DNA from: Saprospiraceae bacterium
GTDB taxonomy: Bacteria > Bacteroidota > Bacteroidia > Chitinophagales > Saprospiraceae
Direction of reading: 5' to 3'
Length of the DNA: 64,000 nt
Assembly (NCBI GenBank): GCA_020631355.1
Contig: JAHDHL010000022.1
Location: forward strand, 28,705-92,704
Each line of letters starts with the position of its first letter. Position 1 is the stretch's first letter. Position numbers and translations under genes: made by a program. Below the pieces are notes generated by a model that searched no databases, was not told the origin of the DNA, and saw only the letters and a list, made by a program, of their open reading frames with translations. This document shows positions 24,381-32,919 of this stretch, piece after piece.

Positions 24381-26285
24381 ATGAGAGTTATTACGGTTCT
24401 ATTCATCCTTTTATGTTGTCAATCATCAATAGCCCAGAGCATCTGTACGGATATGCAGAATGCCAGGATTCATATCGAAAAGGATTCTTTCGGCAAAATG
24501 AGAAAAATCTATTCCGACTGTCTAGTACAAAGTCCGAATGATTTATCCGTATTGAATAATTATCTCCTACTTTCCAAAATATCCAATTCCGAGGAAGAAT
24601 TATCTCCTCTTTTACAAAAAGCATATGCATTATGTAGGACTCCGGAAGACAGCCTCAATGTAATGTATCGTAAAATCAGTATTCTTAGAAAAAAAGAAAA
24701 TGACTTTTCAGAAGCAACCGAATTGGCTCAAAATGCTATTGAAATAGCTCAAAATGGCCAACTTGAGGATTGGAAAAAAAGGATTGAATTAGAATTGGCC
24801 ATCATCCATATCAACACCAACAACCCCAAACTGGGCAAGGCATATATCCAAAAGAATATCATTACATTGGATCTGATTCAGGACCCGCATCTCAAGGCAG
24901 ATTACTTGTATGACTGGGCTACATATTTATTTGCTGATGGTAAATTCCAAAATGCATTGGACACCCTGATTATTTCCAAGGAAATTTATGAAAAAGATTC
25001 CCTTTTATTCAGTTTAGCCAAGAATATGGAACTTATAGGTTCTTGTTATACCATGATGGAAAACAATGAGAAGGCAAAGGAAAATTACAATAAAAGCAAA
25101 TCCATCAGTGAGCAAATCAGAGACTCCATAGGCATGGCTTCCAGCTGGTGTAATATTGGAAATTTATATTATGAAAAACAGGAGGACAATGATGCTACGA
25201 ATGCATATAACAAGGCCATTAATTATGCCAATCCCAAGAAAAGTCTGAATGTTCTTTATAATGCATTTTATAATTTACATATTATTTACGAAGCTGCAAA
25301 AGACATTAATCAAGCACTTAACCATCTGAAAAAAGCCAATGAATACAAAGCCTCCATTGACGAAAAAACAAGGGTAAAGGACATACTTGCACTCGATTTT
25401 AAATACCAGACTCAGCAAAAGGAACAACGCATTAAAATACTGAACCAAGAGTATGAAATTTCAGCTTTCAGGAATAAGGCAATGACTATTATTATTATTT
25501 CCGGTTTGATTGCATTAGCTATTATCCTATTCCTTTATAATAGAACCAGAAAACTGAATAAAACCATTTCTGAAAAGAATGAGGAATTGGAAGAAGTGAA
25601 TATTTTCAAGAATCAAATCTTTTCCATTATGGGACATGATATGCGTGGAAAACTCAGCAAACTGAATGCTTCCCAAAAGAAATTATTAAGGAGCAGCAAG
25701 CATGACGACACCGCTAAAATCGGAGAGGCTGTCAATAAAATGGGGGGAATGATACACGAAATCAATGGATTCAGTGAGAATACACTTTACTGGGGTATGA
25801 GTATGTCGGACAAACTGAATCTCGATTTCAAGGAACAATCATTGAAACAATTGGTCAGGGAGGTCGTATTCAATTTTAATTACGATTTAGAATTAAAACA
25901 AATTAAAATTGATAATTTAATCGAAGATTCAACGGAGGTTTTCATTGACAAGAATTCCATAAAGGTTGTAATAAGGAACATCATTTCCAATGCCATTAAA
26001 TTCACTGAAACCAATGGTAATATCCGTATCACTGCAGAAAAAGATAATAATGCTACCCTATTGAAAATAACAGATAATGGAAAAGGAATTCCTAAAGAAA
26101 TTATCCCTACATTATTCGATACGAATCCTAACAAAATCAAGGATGGTACCCAAGGAGAAAAAGGTACGGGAATGGGACTTTGGCTATGCAAGGAAATGAT
26201 GAGAAAAAACAATGGAGATATAAAAGTGGAGAGCCAAGAGAACAACGGAACTACATTCATCCTTGAAATACCTAATCACAATTAA
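24381..26285 (+). CDS. TPR-containing membrane sensor histidine kinase
   Basis: The 634-residue kinase starts at the ATG at 24381 with a signal sequence (VITVLFILLCCQSSIAQ). An extracytoplasmic sensor of TPR repeats follows (AIEIAQNGQLEDWKKRI, ENNEKAKENYNKSKSISEQI, NIGNLYYEKQEDNDATNAYN), then one membrane segment near 367-390 (MTIIIISGLIALAIILFLY) and a coiled linker. The dimerisation helix carries the phospho-accepting His419 in IFSIMGHDMRGKLSKL. The ATPase domain shows the N-box NIISNAIKFTE, DNGKGIPKE and GEKGTGMGLWLCKEM. It should phosphorylate the response regulator encoded 14 bases downstream. The signal sensed is unknown. The gene looks richer in A+T than its neighbours. Confidence 0.9.
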   Translation: MRVITVLFILLCCQSSIAQSICTDMQNARIHIEKDSFGKMRKIYSDCLVQSPNDLSVLNNYLLLSKISNSEEELSPLLQKAYALCRTPEDSLNVMYRKISILRKKENDFSEATELAQNAIEIAQNGQLEDWKKRIELELAIIHINTNNPKLGKAYIQKNIITLDLIQDPHLKADYLYDWATYLFADGKFQNALDTLIISKEIYEKDSLLFSLAKNMELIGSCYTMMENNEKAKENYNKSKSISEQIRDSIGMASSWCNIGNLYYEKQEDNDATNAYNKAINYANPKKSLNVLYNAFYNLHIIYEAAKDINQALNHLKKANEYKASIDEKTRVKDILALDFKYQTQQKEQRIKILNQEYEISAFRNKAMTIIIISGLIALAIILFLYNRTRKLNKTISEKNEELEEVNIFKNQIFSIMGHDMRGKLSKLNASQKKLLRSSKHDDTAKIGEAVNKMGGMIHEINGFSENTLYWGMSMSDKLNLDFKEQSLKQLVREVVFNFNYDLELKQIKIDNLIEDSTEVFIDKNSIKVVIRNIISNAIKFTETNGNIRITAEKDNNATLLKITDNGKGIPKEIIPTLFDTNPNKIKDGTQGEKGTGMGLWLCKEMMRKNNGDIKVESQENNGTTFILEIPNHN

Positions 26286-26299
26286 TTTATAATTACACT

Positions 26300-27538
26300 A
26301 TGAATAATAAAAAAATACTCATCCAATCCATCATCAATAACGACATCCTAAAAGTTGCGTATCAACTATTAGAAATGGATTTGAGTCAAGATATAAAATC
26401 GGAAATCATAAAAATCATTCCCAAAATAGAAGAAGATATATCCAATGATTTAATGGCTTTTAGGAACCACGCTATCATTATTGAATATATTATGCAAATG
26501 AATAAAAAAATCAATAAAAATGATTGCCATTTAATTATCAACACGGAATTTAATTCACCATCCCTTTCTATCATATTTCCTGTTTTAGAAAAAATATTCC
26601 TTGAATTATTGGACATTACCATTTCAAAAAATGATTTGATAGCAGATGGGGAAAAACAATACAAGGTTCTACTCCCCTCCCATAAAGCCATTTGTCTCGT
26701 ACATCTTTTCAGGATAAATAAATTAAGGGAATTAATTGATTCCATATCAAAAGATGTAACATTCGGTAATGTATATTTGGATTACTACGGACAACCCATC
26801 AAAGTAATGATTATTGAGGATGAACCTGAATTAGCAGAGGACTTGAAATATGATTTATTGGAAAGCGGATATGAAGTGACAGGAGTAGCCTCAACACTAA
26901 GGGAAGCTCATATTATTTATGATTCCAATCCGCCGGATATTGTGGTAACGGATATTATGTTGGGTAATAAAGAACCCGGAGGAATCCAATTCGTCAACTC
27001 CATTAATAAGAATAATGAAAAGCAAACTCCCGTTGTCTTTCTCACGGGAATGAATGATAGGGAAACCTATAAAAAAGCATTGGAAAGCGGTAATTATGTC
27101 TACCTCATCAAACCATTCAATATCCTTGAAATCGAATCCGCCATAGAATCATCCATAGAAAAAAGCGGTATCCGTTCTGATGCACCAGAAAATAACGAAT
27201 CCCTAATCTTCCTACAAAACCATTTATTCGTTAAAAAAAGAAGCGAACTTATAAAAGTGGCATTCTCCGATATCATACGAATAGAAGCGGATAAAAAACA
27301 TCAGGATATATATCTGGAAGGCGAACAAAGATTCACCATCACATCCTCACTGAAAAAATTAGAACAGATGCTTCCGGATTATTTCACAATGGTGCGTAGG
27401 GATTGTCTCCTGAATTTCAATAAGGTCACCAGGATGAATCTTAATGAGAATATCATTCATCTGGATAATGGAAAGAATGTCCATTCCAGTAGGGAATACC
27501 AGAAACGCATACGGGACTCCATTGGTTTCCTATCCTAA
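26300..27538 (+). CDS. response regulator: N-terminal helical domain, REC and LytTR
   Basis: The 412-residue regulator has three parts. Residues 1-~160 are helical and not part of usual regulators; the start (ILIQSIINNDILKVAYQLLE, then FRNHAIIIEYIMQM) reminds me of effector-associated (EAD) death-like domains, but this is only a resemblance. The receiver domain (about 168-290) has the acidic pair in IIEDEPEL, the phospho-acceptor Asp218 in VVTDIML, the Thr in VFLTGMND and the Lys in YLIKPFN. The LytTR DNA-binding domain (about 300-412) has DIIRIEADKKHQDIYL and FTMVRRDCLLNFNKV. It is cotranscribed with the kinase. Targets are unknown; the flanking small secreted proteins are candidates. Confidence 0.88.
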   Translation: MNNKKILIQSIINNDILKVAYQLLEMDLSQDIKSEIIKIIPKIEEDISNDLMAFRNHAIIIEYIMQMNKKINKNDCHLIINTEFNSPSLSIIFPVLEKIFLELLDITISKNDLIADGEKQYKVLLPSHKAICLVHLFRINKLRELIDSISKDVTFGNVYLDYYGQPIKVMIIEDEPELAEDLKYDLLESGYEVTGVASTLREAHIIYDSNPPDIVVTDIMLGNKEPGGIQFVNSINKNNEKQTPVVFLTGMNDRETYKKALESGNYVYLIKPFNILEIESAIESSIEKSGIRSDAPENNESLIFLQNHLFVKKRSELIKVAFSDIIRIEADKKHQDIYLEGEQRFTITSSLKKLEQMLPDYFTMVRRDCLLNFNKVTRMNLNENIIHLDNGKNVHSSREYQKRIRDSIGFLS

Positions 27539-27553
27539 TTATACCACAAAAAA

Positions 27554-27583
27554 ACAGGGTAACGCAACCCCGGGCTACCCTGT
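27554..27583. terminator. terminator, best fit for the minus-strand gene
   Basis: ACAGGGTA pairs with TACCCTGT. On the minus strand the stem is followed by TTTTTTTG, so it ends the gene at 27605-27934. It also lies just after the response-regulator stop. Confidence 0.75.
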
Positions 27584-27604
27584 CCTAAGTTGCATTTAGG
27601 ATGA

Positions 27605-27934
27605 TTAAAGCATGAATACAGTATCATTGTATGAGCATGTGCTGGTGATGACCGTAACATGGTAGGTCCCTTCGGGTATTCTGGAAACATCCGTGGAACA
27701 CTGGTTACTACCACAACCATCAAACGTGTAGGTTCTCCCGTTACCATCTGTCAGGATGATTTTTTCAATAACTGAACTCGGGTCCTCGGTACTGGTGAGC
27801 ATCACATCACCCTCCACAGTAATGGTTCCGCAGGAGGATGTGGACTGGCTCGCATTTCCGATAAGGGGAGAAGAAAATAGCAGGCATACTGTTAATACCG
27901 CCATGAAACATGACTTCAAAGAAATAGTTCTCAT
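27605..27934 (-). CDS. small secreted protein, paralogue of the one at 22526-22858
   Basis: The 109-residue product has a signal peptide (SLKSCFMAVLTVCLLFSSPLIGNA) and a beta-rich mature part (CGTITVEGDVMLTSTEDP, SSVIEKIILTDGNGRTYTF). Its end, IPEGTYHVTVITSTCSYNDT, matches the other paralogue. Cysteines occur at the start of the mature chain and in GCGSNQC. It resembles no family I can name with confidence. The gene is convergent with the two-component regulator and may be controlled by it. The pair of paralogues brackets the small-protein and two-component genes. Confidence 0.65.
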   Translation of the reverse strand: MRTISLKSCFMAVLTVCLLFSSPLIGNASQSTSSCGTITVEGDVMLTSTEDPSSVIEKIILTDGNGRTYTFDGCGSNQCSTDVSRIPEGTYHVTVITSTCSYNDTVFML

Positions 27935-28292
27935 TCTAATTGAATTTAAGATTATATAAAAAATGTTTTTTGAGTGTAGGGATTTGATCCCCCTTGGTAG
28001 TTGTTCAACAGTAATGTGTAAAAGTCATTGTCTTTCAGTATTAAATAACTTCGAATTAGTCGTAATATTTCTACAAAGAACCAGTTTTAACACTTTGAAA
28101 CACAAGGAATAAATCCTATCCAGACACGCCAAATCAAAAGTCTTGCAGCTGCTAAACATACAAAAAACAAGGATTTATGTCGCAATATGATAGCGATTTG
28201 TCGGATTGGAATACCAACAATACAAATGTAATTGGTGATATTTAACTTTCCCATATACCAAATTATTCATCCAAATTAAAGACGCTAAACGT
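27935..28292. other. 358-base intergenic region between divergent genes
   Basis: This AT-rich DNA separates the small secreted protein gene (minus) from the AraC regulator (plus). One small hairpin, GGGAT-TTG-ATCCC, lies at 27979-27991. No RNA gene, repeat or convincing promoter was identified, although promoters for both genes should be here. Confidence 0.4.
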
Positions 28293-29324
28293 ATGAACAT
28301 CAATTCCAATATTTTCTTGGCCATACACCGTGTTGGTAAGGAGAAAGGAATGTTCGATACCCAGTCCGTACACTACAAACGGGCATTCAGTTATATTTCT
28401 GAACTGAGAAAAAAGAAAGAATACGAAAAACCCATTTCATACGAAGCTGTTTATGAATTATTGGAATCCATTCCCAAACATGAGGAGGAACATGTGGTAG
28501 GTTGGGAAATCGGACGAAGCATGAGGACTTTCGACATGGGTATGCTGGGATATTATCTGTACTCATGCAGCCATATGTTTTTCGTTCATCAGAAACTCAT
28601 ACAGCACCAGTTCATCATTAGTGACACCATCAATTTCAATCTGGAATTCAAGGGTAATGAAGTCATCTGGACCCTAACGACACCCTACTCCTATAATTTG
28701 GGCAACCAAAGAATCTTCAGGATTTTTTCCATTATTGATATCGTGTACAGACATAATATTGTCTGTAATCTGGTACATAAGAAATTCAGCCCCAAGGCCG
28801 TCGAAATGATCTATACCCTTGAAGCCAAGGATAGCAGGGAATATCTGGAAGCCAAATTGGGTTGTCCCATTAATTTTTCTCCGGCCGGTCTGAGTACGAT
28901 TACCTATCATCTGGAAGATGTGAACAAGTATGTTCCCTCCTACAATCCGATCCTGTACCATAAATTGGAACCCATCATTATTGATACCATCAATCAGCAC
29001 AATGAATCCATGGGGAATTATTCCGAAATCGTGAAACGACTCATCATGTCGAATATCGGTTACTTCGACTTTTCCTTCGAACTGGTTTCCATGAAATTGA
29101 ATATGTCCCCAAGAAACCTACAACGGCAATTGAAAAAGGAGGGTACCAGCTATATCAAATTGTTGGAAGAATGCCGAAAAAGTATGGTTAAGGTTTATAT
29201 TCAAAGAGGATTGAAGAATAAGGAAATTGCTTCAAAATTGGGGTATATGGAAACCAATTCGTTCATCAGGGCTTTCAAGAACTGGTTTGGTAAGAGCATC
29301 AGTGCCTACAGAAAAGACCCTTAG
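28293..29324 (+). CDS. AraC-family regulator with Arabinose_bd-like sensor domain
   Basis: The 343-residue regulator has the layout of the OruR/ArgR-like AraC subgroup. Its N-terminal sensor domain of about 200 residues (YEAVYELLESIPKHEEEHVVG, then GMLGYYLYSCSHMFFVHQKL) is followed by a C-terminal double helix-turn-helix (FELVSMKLNMSPRNLQRQLK, then IASKLGYMETNSFIRAFKNW and a FGKSISAYRK end). Members of this group often respond to fatty acids or amino acids. It sits next to the convergent fadJ gene and may control fatty-acid use, which is inference from position. Confidence 0.88.
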   Translation: MNINSNIFLAIHRVGKEKGMFDTQSVHYKRAFSYISELRKKKEYEKPISYEAVYELLESIPKHEEEHVVGWEIGRSMRTFDMGMLGYYLYSCSHMFFVHQKLIQHQFIISDTINFNLEFKGNEVIWTLTTPYSYNLGNQRIFRIFSIIDIVYRHNIVCNLVHKKFSPKAVEMIYTLEAKDSREYLEAKLGCPINFSPAGLSTITYHLEDVNKYVPSYNPILYHKLEPIIIDTINQHNESMGNYSEIVKRLIMSNIGYFDFSFELVSMKLNMSPRNLQRQLKKEGTSYIKLLEECRKSMVKVYIQRGLKNKEIASKLGYMETNSFIRAFKNWFGKSISAYRKDP

Positions 29325-29356
29325 TGCTTGGCTATCCCTAGGGACAAACCAAGCAC
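29324..29356. terminator. bidirectional terminator between the AraC gene and fadJ
   Basis: GTGCTTGG pairs with CCAAGCAC, starting at the last base of the AraC stop codon. Confidence 0.6.
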
Positions 29357-29366
29357 CAAGTGATTC

Positions 29367-31511
29367 TTATGCCTCTACCATTTGTTTTTTATTATCGTAG
29401 AATCTTGCTCCACTTCTTACCTTATCTCCTAGGATACCGGCTGCCTTGAATCTGGCGCCATATTGGTTTTCTAAGGATGCCAAGGTTTCATGAATGGCAT
29501 CCAATCCCTTGTAATCCATATATCTGAACGGACCTCCCGTAAATGGCAGGAAACCAATTCCGAAAACCGCTCCCGTATCCCCGGTAGTCGGTGTATCTAT
29601 AATACCTTCTTCCAAACACATCAGTGCCTCATTCAACATCATGGACAATGCCCTATCCTGAATATGCTTCTCATCCATTTTTTGGGTTCCATTCCCTTTG
29701 AAGAATGAATAAACCTCCTTATTCACTCCCGTTTTCTTTCCCTTTTCATTGTAGGCGAAGAACCCTTTCCTATTCTTCTTACCATGATATCCCTTTTCGT
29801 ACATATCCAATATCGAAAGGTTCACAGGGAAATCAGGACGATCTGCAGCAGCTTTCTTTCCGGTTTCCACAATATGGGCCGCAACATCCAATCCTACCTC
29901 ATCCAGTAACTTGAATGGCCCTACCGGGAATCCTTTCTTTTCCATCGCCTTATTGATATCCTCAATTGCTACTCCCTCGTCTACCATCAAGAGGCATTCA
30001 TTGATATATGGAATCAGGATACGATTAACATAGAATCCCGGACAATCATTGACTACGATGACCGTTTTCCCTTGTCTAACGCCCAAATCATAACAAGAAT
30101 CAATGACCCATTGCGCAGTATGTGGTGTCTTCACAATTTCCAAGAGTGGCATCTTGGGTACAGGAGAAAAGTAATGCATTCCTATGACCTGCTCGGGTTG
30201 TTTTGCGTGTTCGGCCATTTCCGTTACGGATAATGCAGATGTGTTCGTCGCAATAATCACATCTTCCCTACCGTGTTCCTGAATATCATTGATGATGCGC
30301 TTCTTCAAGTCCATTTTTTCCAAGACGGCCTCAATGACTATATCCGCATTCTTGAAATTATCATAGGTCAGTTCGCCATGTATCCTGGACATGATCCCCT
30401 CGGCTTCCACCAGACTCATGGTCTTATACTTGATTTTCTTCTTTAGGCCTTTCCAGATATCCTTTCTTGTTTTTTGTATCCCCTCCGGGGCAATATCCTT
30501 AAGGTGCACATCTATTCCATTCTTCACACTGACTTCCGTAATTCCACTTCCCATGAAGCCGGCACCAATCATACCCAGGGTTTCCAATTTCACCTTGGGT
30601 TCGTCGTGTTTCTTATTTTCAGTCATGATATAGAACAAGGAACGCAAACCTGCAGATTCGGGGGTTAGCATTAGTTTCTCAAAATGCTCCAATTCCTTGG
30701 CGTAGCCTGCCTTGAGTCCTTGCTTCAATCCTGTTTCCACACAATCAATGATAGCCGGAACTGCCGGATAATTGCCCTGTGTCTGCTTTGCAGCCATTTT
30801 TTTGGCTTGCTTGAAAACGATATTCCTACCGAATCCCGTTCCATCCAAAATCTTATCCTTGAATGCAATTTTACGCTTACGCTCAATGGGTTTCCTTATG
30901 ATTTTATGAGCCAGAATCTTCGCAGCATGATACAGCTTATTCTCATCCACAACCTCGTCCGCCAAACCCATTTTCTTGGCCTGATAAGCATAGATATTCT
31001 TTCCCGTCAGCATCATATCCAATGCTTTCTGCAAACCGACCAATCGAGGTAGTCTTTGTGTGCCGCCGCCACCGGGTAAGATTCCCAGTTTTACCTCAGG
31101 CAATGCCAATTTTGTAGCAGCAGAATTGGATACAATCCTTGCATGACAAGCCAGGGCCACTTCCAATCCCAAGCCCACACAATTACCATGAATGGCAGCA
31201 ATGACCGGTTTTTGGGTCTGCTTTTCCAAATCTTCCAAAATTCGGTGTCCCTTTTCTTGGAATGGGCGGAATTCCCCTTCCTTTTCTATTTCGAATGCCT
31301 TGATATCCGCACCTGCGATGAAGTCCTTGAGTTCGGAAATCAAAATCACGGCCTTGATGGAATCGTCCGCTAGAATCTCCCTGAACATTTCGTCCATCAT
31401 GGTAATCAAATCAGGAGATACGATATTGATTCCTGATCTCTTATTATTCATCCAAATGGTAACTATACCATCCTTGTCCTTATCTAATCTGAAGAAGTTT
31501 GATCTATTCAT
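29367..31511 (-). CDS. fadJ: fatty-acid oxidation enzyme: enoyl-CoA hydratase / 3-hydroxyacyl-CoA dehydrogenase
   Basis: The bifunctional 714-residue enzyme performs steps two and three of beta-oxidation. The N-terminal crotonase domain (1-~190) has DFIAGADIKAFE and AAIHGNCVGLGLEVALACH (oxyanion-hole loop), then KLALPEVKLGILPGGGGTQR with the catalytic Glu region. From about residue 310 the NAD-binding domain begins with GMIGAGFMGSGI; IEAVLEKMDLKKRI and HYFSPVPKMPLLEIV carry the dehydrogenase signature with the catalytic His. A second dehydrogenase-like C-terminal domain completes the FadB/FadJ layout. It forms an operon with the thiolase and acyl-CoA dehydrogenase upstream. FadJ is chosen because the partner thiolase is FadI-like. 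Confidence 0.93.
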   Translation of the reverse strand: MNRSNFFRLDKDKDGIVTIWMNNKRSGINIVSPDLITMMDEMFREILADDSIKAVILISELKDFIAGADIKAFEIEKEGEFRPFQEKGHRILEDLEKQTQKPVIAAIHGNCVGLGLEVALACHARIVSNSAATKLALPEVKLGILPGGGGTQRLPRLVGLQKALDMMLTGKNIYAYQAKKMGLADEVVDENKLYHAAKILAHKIIRKPIERKRKIAFKDKILDGTGFGRNIVFKQAKKMAAKQTQGNYPAVPAIIDCVETGLKQGLKAGYAKELEHFEKLMLTPESAGLRSLFYIMTENKKHDEPKVKLETLGMIGAGFMGSGITEVSVKNGIDVHLKDIAPEGIQKTRKDIWKGLKKKIKYKTMSLVEAEGIMSRIHGELTYDNFKNADIVIEAVLEKMDLKKRIINDIQEHGREDVIIATNTSALSVTEMAEHAKQPEQVIGMHYFSPVPKMPLLEIVKTPHTAQWVIDSCYDLGVRQGKTVIVVNDCPGFYVNRILIPYINECLLMVDEGVAIEDINKAMEKKGFPVGPFKLLDEVGLDVAAHIVETGKKAAADRPDFPVNLSILDMYEKGYHGKKNRKGFFAYNEKGKKTGVNKEVYSFFKGNGTQKMDEKHIQDRALSMMLNEALMCLEEGIIDTPTTGDTGAVFGIGFLPFTGGPFRYMDYKGLDAIHETLASLENQYGARFKAAGILGDKVRSGARFYDNKKQMVEA

Positions 31512-31580
31512 TTTATATGTTGTTGGGATGTTGAGTTCAATAATAAATGCTAAACATCTGATGTTTGGAATCGAACGAAA

Positions 31581-32864
31581 TCAATATTTCCTAATCAGCA
31601 TTGCATGGCCATGAGCACCTGCTGCACAAGCAGCCAAGACACCCAATTTTCCATTCTCATGAATTAACCTATTGGCTGTTGTCGTTAGGAGCCTTGCACC
31701 TGTGGCTCCAAAAGGATGCCCTAGGGAAAGTGAGCCTCCCCACTTATTGAACTTATCCATCGGCACATCACCCACAGCCTTGTCCCGGCCTAAGTTATCC
31801 TTAGCAAACTGGTCATCAGATAGGGCCTTGAGATTCGCCAATATCTGACCGGCGAATGCTTCGTGGAATTCCACCACATCCAAATCATCAAATGAGATAT
31901 TATTCCTCTTGAATAATTCGGACACGGCATAGGTAGGACCTAATAGTAATTCGTGTTCCAGACTTTGGCCGGTGAATACGAAATCTACGATTTCGGCCTT
32001 TGGAGTCAGGCCTAATTCCTTGGCCTTTTCCTCTGTCATCAAAAGAACGACACCGGCGCCATCCGAAAGGAATGAGGAATTGGCTGCAGTCAATGTTCCG
32101 AACTTCTTGTCAAAGGCAGGCCTTAGTTTGGCTACTTTTTCCAGTGTCGAGTCACCTCTTACACCATTATCCATTTCGACAGCCTTGAATTTCGGAGGTA
32201 CAGCCACAGGTGTCACTTCCTTTTCCAAATGACCATCTTCCCAAGCCTTGGCAGCCAATTGATGCGAACGTACTGCGAATTCATCCTGTTCTGCTCTTTT
32301 CACTCCGAATCTAGCAGCCATGATATCACAATCCTCTCCCATAACACGATTCGTGGAATACTCCGCTACCTTGGGGCGTTCGGGTGCAAAATCAGATGGG
32401 CGTAAGGTGGAGGCAAATTTCAGCATATCTCCAAAACCCTTGAGTTTTTGGGCCTTGAACAACTTCTTCTGCATTTTCTTCTTGAATGTAATGGGAGTAT
32501 CGGAAGTATTATCCACTCCACCCGCTATGATGACATCTGCCTGGCCCGCGTATATTTCTAGGCATGCGGTAGATATCGCACGATTGGCTGATATACAAGC
32601 CTGCGCTACCGTATGGCATGGAGCCGATTCGGGGATTCCAGCAGCAATGGCCGATTCCCTTGCTACATTACTTGTTTTCAAATTGGAAATGACCGTTCCC
32701 ATTACGACTTGGTCCACTTCCTTAGGGTCCAATCCTGTACGGGCCAATAGGCCTTGGATGGCATGTTTCCCCAATTGATAGGACATCATATCCATATATG
32801 CTCCTCCCGACTTGAGGAACGGAGTTCTATTACCGTCTATTAGGACAACTTTTCTTGCTTGCAT
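31581..32864 (-). CDS. fadI: acetyl-CoA C-acyltransferase (FadI-type thiolase)
   Basis: The 427-residue thiolase catalyses the last step of beta-oxidation, cleaving 3-ketoacyl-CoA with CoA. The nucleophile is Cys90 in VAQACISANRAI. The second half shows VEFHEAFAGQIL (the HEAFA form found in FadI rather than NEAFA), GGSLSLGHPFGATGARL and CAAGAHGHAML with the second catalytic Cys. The overall match is to the trifunctional-complex beta subunit type. It lies 69 bases upstream of fadJ on the same strand, so the pair should form the alpha2-beta2 complex. Confidence 0.93.
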   Translation of the reverse strand: MQARKVVLIDGNRTPFLKSGGAYMDMMSYQLGKHAIQGLLARTGLDPKEVDQVVMGTVISNLKTSNVARESAIAAGIPESAPCHTVAQACISANRAISTACLEIYAGQADVIIAGGVDNTSDTPITFKKKMQKKLFKAQKLKGFGDMLKFASTLRPSDFAPERPKVAEYSTNRVMGEDCDIMAARFGVKRAEQDEFAVRSHQLAAKAWEDGHLEKEVTPVAVPPKFKAVEMDNGVRGDSTLEKVAKLRPAFDKKFGTLTAANSSFLSDGAGVVLLMTEEKAKELGLTPKAEIVDFVFTGQSLEHELLLGPTYAVSELFKRNNISFDDLDVVEFHEAFAGQILANLKALSDDQFAKDNLGRDKAVGDVPMDKFNKWGGSLSLGHPFGATGARLLTTTANRLIHENGKLGVLAACAAGAHGHAMLIRKY

Positions 32865-32919
32865 TCGATTTTGATTTGAATCTTTTTGAGATGTTAGGCA
32901 GGTTCAATATTCTAGGAAT

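Noticed and set aside
27535..28292. A third copy of the structured RNA upstream of the AraC regulator
   Set aside because: No part of this region matches the conserved core of copies A and B.
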